Part shown: positions 57,256-64,000 of the stretch, in pieces
Layout of the letters: each line of letters begins with the position of its first letter
How positions within the stretch are numbered: the stretch's first letter is position 1
Assembly (NCBI GenBank): GCA_030522415.1
Contig: CM060112.1
Span: 13,001,001-13,065,000 of the forward strand
DNA: 64,000 nt
Source: Channallabes apus
Taxonomy: Eukaryota > Chordata > Actinopteri > Siluriformes > Clariidae
Direction of reading: 5' to 3'
The notes under the pieces: generated by a model
Told to the model about the DNA's origin: nothing
Databases searched by the model: none
The model's input: only the letters and a program-made list of their open reading frames with translations
Position numbers and translations under genes: made by a program

Positions 57256-57639
57256 CGTCTCGGGTTACTTAGCAGTAACCCTGTTCCCTGAAAGCCGGGA
57301 ACGAGATGCTGCGTAAAAACGCTATGGGAACCATTTTGTCGCGTTGCTGGTCGTGAAGCTTGGTGTGTAAACACGCCAAAGTTTTTGGCTATATATAACC
57401 TCGACCAGGTGATGTCATCTGATTAGATGTAGGTGGAGGTTATAAAAACAGGTGAGCCGGCAACAACCTCAGATTAATTTGTCTGAACGGCCGTCCGGTC
57501 ACGTGGTAGTGCGGCATTCAGCATCTTGTTCCCACCTTTCAGGGAACAGGGTTACTGCAAAGTAACCCGAGACGTTCACTTTCAAGGCTACACTTCGATG
57601 CTGCATAAAAATGCTATGGGAACGAGAATACCAACGCCG

Positions 57640-59032
57640 CCGCACTACAGGTGTCTGGACCCCAAGGTTGTGTAGCGTGTGTGCACAAAGCCAAGAAGGT
57701 CTCAGAACTAGCCTGGGCAGCTAACTCGGGGGCAGTGAGCCCGGAGTAGCATGAACATCCAGATTATAAATGTAAGAAATGTGTGCGGGGAGGACCAACC
57801 CTTTGCGCCACACAATTACTGCAGGGGATACCTCCTGCTGGTGAGACTGGGACGATCACATTTACATTTACATTTAGGCATTTGGCAGACGCTCTTATCC
57901 AGAGCGACTTACATTTTTATCTCATTATACATCTGAGCAGTTGAGGGTTAAGGGCCTTGCTCAAGGGCCCAACAGTGGAAACTTGGTGGTTGTGGGATTT
58001 GAACCTGGGATCTTCCAAACCGTAGTCCAATGCCTTAACCACTGAGCTACCCCTGACCCCGATCACCGATCACCCTGGTTGGGAGAGCCCTGCTTCCCAG
58101 AGGTGAAGTGAACCCACGCGCCTCATAGGAGAGGGCAATATGCATCTCTCACCCAGTATAGTGGCGCTCTGACTTACGCCACTAGCTGATGCGGTGGACG
58201 TGAATCTGAAGAGCACATACTGGACAGTAAGTGAAGTTTCTCCTGCTCCGAAGCTGTAAAAGGCGGAGGGCAGAAGGCTTCAAACAATGCAGCTAAGAAC
58301 ATCCTGAGGGTCCTAGGGCACAAGCCCAAGGACAAGCTTTTCCTGCAGAAACTCCAGCACTGAAACATTTCGGCAGTGGACTGGGTCTACCTGCTTGGCA
58401 CACACTTGTTGCAGGGGAATACCTCTTGCTAATCCAATAGATGAGGCGATCCCCTGGTTGAATGAGCCCTGATTCCTAGAGGCGAAGTGAGCCCACGCGC
58501 CTCATAGGAGAGGGCAATAGCATCTCTCATCCAGAGCATGTAGAAGCTGCTCTGACCTACGCCACTAGCTGATGTGGTGGACGTAGATCTAAAGAGCACA
58601 AGCTGGACACAGCAAGTGAAGTCTCTCCTGCTCTGAAGCTGTAAGCGCGGAGGACAGAAGGCTTCAAAAGCAATAGGGTGCCTGTTGGGTTTATAGAGCT
58701 TTCGGAAGATAGTTGAGAGAGCATGTAGTTACGTACGTCCTGAGAGTACTAGGGCACAGACCCGAGGACGGAAACTCCAGCACTGAAACAATTCGGCAGT
58801 GGACTGGGTTTACCTGCTTAGCAGATGCTTGGGGAATACATCTTGCTAATGCAATATATGAGGCAATTCCCATGGTTGAAAGAGCCCTGATTCCTAGAGG
58901 CGAAGTGAGCCCACGCGCCTTGTAGGAGAGGGCAATAGCATCTCTCATCCAAAACATGTAGAAGCTGCTCTGACCTACGCCACTAGCTGAGGCGGTGGAC
59001 GAAAATCTGAAGAGCAGTAAAAGGGGAAGCAT
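57640..59032 (-). pseudogene. DIRS tyrosine recombinase region, repeated
   Basis: Minus-strand frames include SLGLCPRTLRMFLAALFEAF (58174-58368) and, in 58691-59032, DAIALSYKARGLTSPLG followed by RALSTMGIASYIALARC and SGLCPSTLRTYVTT. These match the N- and C-terminal parts of the DIRS tyrosine recombinase that inserts the circular DNA. The segment occurs about three times (units near 57830-58380, 58430-58790 and 58790-59000, all with AGGCGAAGTGAGCCCACGCG and CTACGCCACTAGCTGA). The catalytic HxxR box is damaged (LSTM in place of a His...Arg pair), so it is inactive. Confidence 0.75.
57862..58063 (-). mobile_element. V-SINE-like SINE inserted in DIRS
   Basis: Minus-strand SINE. Head with A-box TAGCTCAGTGG and B-box GGTTCAAATCCC at the right, core CCACTGTTGGGCCCTTGAGC, then GTCGCTCTGGATAAGAGCG and an (AAATGT)n tail at the left. 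(C)GATCAC lies on both sides, a probable short target duplication. The same core occurs in the SINE at 16219-16470. Confidence 0.85.
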
Positions 59033-59059
59033 ATCTTAGAAGGCAAGGGGTCCGCCTTG

Positions 59060-59919
59060 CTACATGAAAATCTCTCCCTGACTACTTCGGAGTGGGGTTC
59101 CCATTCCCCGTGTGTCAGAGATAGACTGGACAGTACTACTGCTCCCACATCCATGCTGGAATGTAAATCGCCCTGAGGGACAGGAATCTGGTGCACTAGC
59201 TGTTAGCAGCGCGAGCATAGTCCGCCCTGGCGATAATATATGAGACTGCCATAGTGTTGTCCACCGCACTAGGACATGGCAGCCTCTCAACTGCTGGAGG
59301 AAGAGCTTTAGGGCCAGAAATAGAGCCATCATCTTGAGGCAATTGATGTGCCATGCGAGAAGATAGCCTCTCCAGCTCCCTTGGGCTGGACGGTCATCTG
59401 AGACCGCACCCCAGCCTGTGAGGGAAGCATCTGTCATTAGCCTCAGCGACGACAATATGAACTTAGAGTAGGACCCAGAGTAGAGACCGGGGTCTGAACC
59501 ACGCAGAAAGGGTACGAAGCACCTGGCACGTAACCCATATTGGGGATTGGCCCTAGTGAAATCCCCTGGTTTTTAGCCACAACTTGGAATGCTCTCTGTG
59601 CAGAAGGCCCAAAGGTGTCACCGTGCATACAGTTGCCATTAGAGCTAGGATGTCTGAAAGTGATGGGCACTTTCTGTTCTAGCTTGTTTTCCTTGAGGGT
59701 GTTGAGAATGGGTTCGACACGAGCGGGAGATAGCTGTGCCCGCTTACGACCGAATCCCATATGGCGCCCAATGTGTTGTCCTCTGAACAGGAAAGAGCAC
59801 GCTTTCGTGGCGTTGGGTCCCAATCCTGAGAACAGAGAAGAGCTAGGACGACATGTTGATTTCGAAGCACTAGCCACCGGATGCCCTGGGACTCCCGTAA
59901 GAACCAGGGCTGAATCCAT
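59060..59919 (-). pseudogene. pol: DIRS reverse transcriptase end and RNase H
   Basis: Frame 59060-59455 (131 residues) shows SLRLMTDASLTGWGAV (first RNase H Asp), GSWRGYLLAWHINCLKMMAL (Glu position altered) and LRGCHVLVRW, the DIRS/Ty3-like RNase H. Frame 59443-59919 has RAQLSPARVEPILNTLKE, resembling the DIRS RT connection region. Several frameshifts and stops are present, and the YxDD box was not found intact. Confidence 0.8.
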
Positions 59920-60667
59920 GCATTTTGTATGTGTGCGGGTGAGCTAGACCAATGGAAGGACCCGATACTGGTAAGCTTCGCCCCCGAAAGCGAACCTCAG
60001 GATCTTGTGTTGTGGCAATGTTTCTGTATGAAAGTAAGCATCCTTAAATTGATTGTCAGAAATCAATCGCTTGGTAGGGTTGAGAGCAATCACCTTGACA
60101 GTCAACATTTGAACTGTATTCATTGATTCTCAGATAGCGGGAGAGCCCGCAGAATCTGAAAAATTGGACACAGCCCCCGTTCCTCTTGGCAACCAAGAAT
60201 ACCGACTGTAGTAGCCTGACTCACTGTCTGGTGGGGGAACATGTTCCATGGCCCCCTACCCCGGCAGCTTTGTCAGCAGATGCGCACTTTCTGGTTTCAT
60301 GGAAGTGGAGACCACGACATTGAAAACACAGAGGGTGAAGTGAGAACTGAATCCAGTGCTTAGTACCCAAGGAGATATACTTGCCAGTAGCTTCCACGCT
60401 TTTCTCAGAAAAGGGCAAAAGTTTCGGCGGCTTGGTTAAACGGGGGGCGGGGGGGAAGGGGGCTGTTAGATGTTCGGCATCCTGAAACATGGCAGGAAAA
60501 AAAAACGAAGAACTAACAGCCTACTGGAGGCTGGTGTTGCCCGAAACACCATTGGTGGCGGAGCAAGAACACCGACCTCCTGGGGATGCCAGGGAGAACA
60601 CTTATTCATTTGAAAGGAATTCTAGGTGCCTCTCCCATTGGGGGGGGCACCCCCATTTATTTTATTT

Positions 60668-60728
<61 letters not shown>

Positions 60729-61849
60729 AATCAGTCTGACCTCCTGGGGCAGATAGTGAAACGCGGCGCACCCCAATTTTTTACGAGGAGGTGCCCGGGT
60801 CCAAAAAAGAACACACTCCTTGTGTTTACGCCTCGCAAGAGTCAGACGCGGTCGAGACTGGGTGGCCAACAATCCTGACTCTTGAGCACGGCGGGGAGGG
60901 AATTTCCCAAAAGCTTGTCCGTATAACTTCGCCCCAGAACCTAGTGGCGGCTGAGTCAACGACATCGCTAAACAGGCTGGAAGGTGAGATAGGGGCATTA
61001 AGGAGAAATGCACACTCCTATCCTTGATGCGCCTGAGATTTAGCAACAGGTGCCTCCTGCGAAACCCGTAGCAGCCTTAAAACGGCCGATAACACGAGCC
61101 GTCTGCTTTGTTGCACGAAGCTCGGCATAATTCCAATATGCCTTATCTTGAAGAGCCCCGCCAGTACTCAAGTCTCTCAGCAGGTCAGCCTGGTAGGCCT
61201 GCAAAACCGCCCTGGTGTGCAGTGGAGTACCAAGCCGACCTACTGCCTGAAAAGCTTTTCCCTCCAGGGAAGATAAAAGTCTACACAGCTAGAAAGGAAG
61301 TATAAGCTTACCTGGGAGGATGATGTCCCAGGAGAGAGAGCCTGTGAAGCGTCTCTACTATCTGTATATAGCGACTATACTATCATCATATAACCCCGCG
61401 TTTCCACATCGACTATATTTAAATAAATAAATAAGTCGATGGCAGGAAAACACGGGGTGAATACAGCCTACTCCAAGAAAGGGTTAACTCATATGGAGAG
61501 AGCTAAGAGGGCGGGGGGGCGTCGTTGAGGCTCCGCCCCCCCGGCCACCTGACAGAAGCTGCCATCTACTGTGCTTAAGGCTATTTTCATCTCCACTAAG
61601 CAAGGGAGGAATCCTCGTGATGACAACACGGAAGAAAGGGGAGGGGCTTACCTCCGTCTGCCGCAGCTCTGTCAGATGCACGAGTTTTAAGCCAGGAATG
61701 CGCGGCGCGCGCAGCACTAGTCGAAGCAGTGTAGAGATCGCACTCCGATATGGATTATCACACACGGAGGGATATCTGGTTTAAACACCTTCTTATTTTG
61801 CTGGTTTAAACACAATACGCTCGCAACAAGGCTCTGAAGACAAATGATC
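59920..61849 (-). pseudogene. DIRS gag and N-terminal RT, degenerate
   Basis: The remaining DIRS interior. Minus-strand frame 60221-60490 contains GTKHWIQFSLHPLCF and resembles the start of the DIRS RT. Frames at 60657-61046 and nearby are Arg/Pro-rich and could be gag. A (TA)n/T(n) microsatellite at 60668-60729 splits the region. No clear start codon can be defended. Confidence 0.5.
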
Positions 61850-62039
61850 TGAGGTTGTTGCCGGCTCACCTGTTTTTATAACCTCCACCTACATCTAATC
61901 AGATGACGTCACCTGGTCGAGGTTATCTATAGTCAAAACCTTTGGCGTGTTTACACAGCATGCTTCATGACCGGCAACGCGACAAAATGGTTCCCATAGC
62001 GTTTTTACGCAGCATCGAAGTGTAGCCTTGAAAGGGAAC

Positions 62040-62551
62040 ACAAGAAGTCTTTCAAGGAAGGCAAAGTTGTGAAAGAAGCATTTGTCACGGATGCAGACAC
62101 AATATTTGGTGAGTTCAAGAATAAAAGTGATATCATAGCTGGACACGCAATTATTCCGTGGCTCTGTTACACGGTGATGTGAGGGAATGTGAGGGATGTT
62201 GAGGCGCAGTTAAGGAAGGATATTAGACAGTGTGAATGTTTTTCTGTTCAAGTTGATGAGTCGACTGATGTTGTGGATGTGGCACAGCTGTGTGTTTTCA
62301 TTAGAATGGTTTTTGGAAACATGGGTGCAAAAGAAGAGCTAGAGTTAGGGTTAATAACTTTCAATTATCACTACAATTATACTGTTTTATTATATATGGA
62401 TTAGGGCTACTTTCTGTTTGTTTTGTGCACATTAAACATGTACAGTAAATATGCTATGAATAGCAACTGGCTTTCTGTTTGGACTGGTAGATCTCGCCAC
62501 ACTGACAAATGAAAAAGTAGATCTTTGTTCAAAAAAGGTTGGGCACCCCTG
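62040..62551 (+). pseudogene. hAT (Charlie-like) transposase fragment with 3' terminus
   Basis: The plus-strand frame encodes a segment like FKEGKVVKEAFVTDADTIF and then VEAQLRKDIRQCECFSVQVDE, STDVVDVAQLCVFIRMVF. This is typical of the core of hAT transposases of the Charlie type, also found in the domesticated GTF2IRD2-like genes. The first conserved Asp lies in the VDEST motif. The frame ends at 62404. The fragment finishes with AAAGGTTGGGCACCCCTG (to 62551), which reads inverted as CAGGGGTGCCCAACC, a hAT-type terminus. The 5' part is cut off by the DIRS element. Confidence 0.75.
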
Positions 62552-63013
62552 ATTTAAGCACCTGTTTATTCTTCCTTTTGTTTTGCTTGCCAGGTAACTA
62601 TCAAAATAACTTATTCTCAGTAAGGGAATTTTTTTGTAGTTCTCTAAACCAGAAGGAAGCCTTACCTCAGAGGTGCACAAGTCCTCTGCTTCCTTTGGGA
62701 AGAATACCATATCCTTTCTCTCAGTTAGAAGACACCAAACTAAAGTCTCTTTCAGCCCTGGGTTCATTTGTTTGATTTGTCGTGTTCTTCTCCCAATAAC
62801 CTAAAAACATTTTTATTTTGTGTACATTATCAGCACACACGAACAAATAAATAAAATAACTGCAAACTGAAAATTTTATAATAGTGGAAGAAACATCAAA
62901 TAACAAAAAGGCCAAACACAAAAGTTTGGCACAACATCAATTATGACCTGCTGCCTCAAAGTACTGTAGTTTACAAAATTGTTGTGAGTATTGTATATAT
63001 ATATATATATTGT

Positions 63014-63072
<59 letters not shown>

Positions 63073-63344
63073 TTAGGGAGCCATAACAGGCATGATAAAA
63101 ATGCATAAAGAAATCCAAGTATTCATGATAAATCAGTTGTAAAATATTACTGAAATGTATAGAAAAATATGGCCACTTTCCATTATCACAGATATAAAAT
63201 ATACATTTTAATTAACGCATGTGACAACAGACGTTCATAAAGCCACCTTCTATTTTCATCTGTTGGACCAGGAAGTTCCCAAGACAAACAAAGTTTAAGG
63301 ACTTTAGTATACTCATCCTTATTCAACACAGACTGACTACTGAG
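62552..63344. other. Non-coding stretch with (TA)n
   Basis: No gene recognised. A (TA)n microsatellite with one interruption occupies 62994-63070. Confidence 0.6.
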
Positions 63345-63939
63345 TGTCACACCTGCGCCACCACGGCCCCGGGGAATAAGATCCGGTTTGCCGGATTACT
63401 GAGCCGCAACCTTGTCTCCCCCTAGTGTGTCTACGTTGGTATGTCTCCCCGTAATGTCAAATTAGTTTCACCTGTCTCTCCCCTGTGTGTCACTACTTAA
63501 ACCGGCCGAACCCGTAGGTCCCTGTCCGTTGACTGTTGTGTTACCAGTTGTGTGTCTGCTTGGTGTGTCACTCATGTCTTTTTATGCCTTCACTCTTTGC
63601 CTCTCAGGAGTAAGCGGTGTCTGCAGGGACTGGGCCAGAGCGTGCCGAAAAACAGCCTTTTCAAGGTCAAGGCGGAGCACTATTCAGAGTCGGAAATCCG
63701 ACCGCAGAAATTGGGTTGTGTATTATCCAGTGCGTTTAGTTGCTTAGTTTTTTGTTCAGTTACATGTTCCCGAGTATCTCAGAAGAAACCCGCCTGCAGA
63801 CCCGGCCCGACGAGAGAGAGACATTTTCTTTGCAATTATACCTTTTAAAGGCTTTTTTGGTTAAGATTATCAATGAAGACCAGATTGTGGAATTCATCCT
63901 ACATCCTGTGTCCATCTTTCACAGTAGCGAACCATGACA
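63345..63939 (+). mobile_element. Solo LTR (probably Ty3/Gypsy) with 5-bp target duplication
   Basis: Begins TGTCACACCTGC and ends GCGAACCATGACA (TG...CA ends). CTGAG flanks both sides (63340-63344 and 63940-63944). There are no coding or internal sequences. The TGTCAC...ATGACA ends and GC-rich content fit fish Gypsy-type LTRs; the superfamily is a guess. Short frames inside are not genes. Confidence 0.9.
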
Positions 63940-64000
63940 CTGAGCTAAAAAATAAATAAAATTAGCAACAAATTCCAAATACAGTAGTTATAAACATTTT

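Larger units (their letters stand above)
57256..62039 (-). mobile_element. DIRS-type retrotransposon with inverted terminal repeats and ICR
   Basis: The left end (57256-about 57480) and right end (about 61850-62039) are inverted relatives: GGTTATAAAAACAGGTGAGCC, GACAAAATGGTTCCCATAGC and ACGCAGCATC recur inverted. Near the left end, 57536-57574 is complementary to the outermost left end (CGTCTCGGGTTACTTAGCAG), and 57575-57623 is complementary to the outermost right end (to 62039). This internal complementary region is unique to DIRS. It lies on the 3' side of a minus-strand element, which agrees with the minus-strand RNase H. Coding regions are heavily broken. Confidence 0.9.

Noticed and set aside
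60489..60878. 129-residue plus-strand frame across a TA microsatellite
   Set aside because: It is antisense to the DIRS element and contains a run of Tyr-Ile from the (TA)n repeat.
63487..63937. Frames of 65-98 residues near the right edge
   Set aside because: They lie inside a solo LTR bounded by CTGAG duplications and have no homology I recognise.
1..64000. CRISPR arrays, operons or riboswitches
   Set aside because: No regularly spaced direct repeats with unique spacers or bacterial-type gene organisation; all features indicate vertebrate nuclear DNA.

Overview
This window looks like transposon-dense chromosomal DNA of a teleost fish. The case rests on the repeats: Tc1/mariner, hAT and Harbinger-type DNA transposons, BEL/Pao, DIRS and L2 retrotransposons, gamma-type endogenous retroviruses, tRNA-derived SINEs and long CA/TA microsatellites. 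A catfish-like (siluriform) host is plausible from the SINE families, but this is an impression and cannot be proven here. I found no intact host protein-coding gene. Nearly all protein-like sequence belongs to mobile elements, and most of it is broken.

Layout. 1-5.7 kb: a decayed endogenous retrovirus (ERV-1) with a 5' LTR, leader, gag, integrase scraps and env, but no reverse transcriptase. 6.57-6.87 kb: fragment of an unassigned repeat. 6.87-10.1 kb: a BEL/Pao element on the minus strand with its 5' LTR. 11.05-12.67 kb: a complete but dead Tc1 transposon with TA target duplications. 12.9-13.4 kb: palindromic satellite-like DNA. 14.08-14.64 kb: a solo BEL LTR with a clean 5-bp duplication. 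15-20 kb: SINEs, a repeat rich in AACCCA/TGGGTT and a Tc1 remnant.

20.1-44.4 kb: the most unusual region. A repeat family with termini CAGATGTCGCC...GGCGACATCTG, each end next to TA, forms a large inverted structure. Two arms of about 4.3 kb (24651-28955 and 31146-35489) face each other across a 2.2-kb loop. The loop is itself an inverted copy of the block at 20109-22190. The arms carry nested elements and a spliced-looking terminal exon of a fish-type multicopy protein. The right flank holds a promoter-like CTCF/YY1-motif region with a two-exon putative noncoding RNA, an intron-bearing tRNA-Ile-derived SINE and possible minus-strand exons.

44.5-50.6 kb: a second retrovirus (ERV-2, minus strand) with its 3' LTR, a protease joined in frame to RNase H, and an integrase split by a 3.2-kb L2 LINE. 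50.67-51.42 kb: a Harbinger-like MITE. 51.45-56.77 kb: a second, longer BEL/Pao copy. 57.26-62.04 kb: a DIRS tyrosine-recombinase retrotransposon with inverted terminal repeats and an internal complementary region. 62.04-62.55 kb: a hAT transposase remnant. 63.35-63.94 kb: a solo LTR with a 5-bp duplication.

The elements form a nested insertion record rather than a cooperating gene set. L2 lies in ERV-2, a SINE lies in DIRS, a hAT MITE lies in the palindrome loop, and Tc1, Harbinger and another terminal-repeat element lie inside both palindrome arms. Boundaries supported by target-site duplications read from the sequence are stated in the entries. Family assignments rest on protein motifs and recalled repeat signatures, not on a database search.
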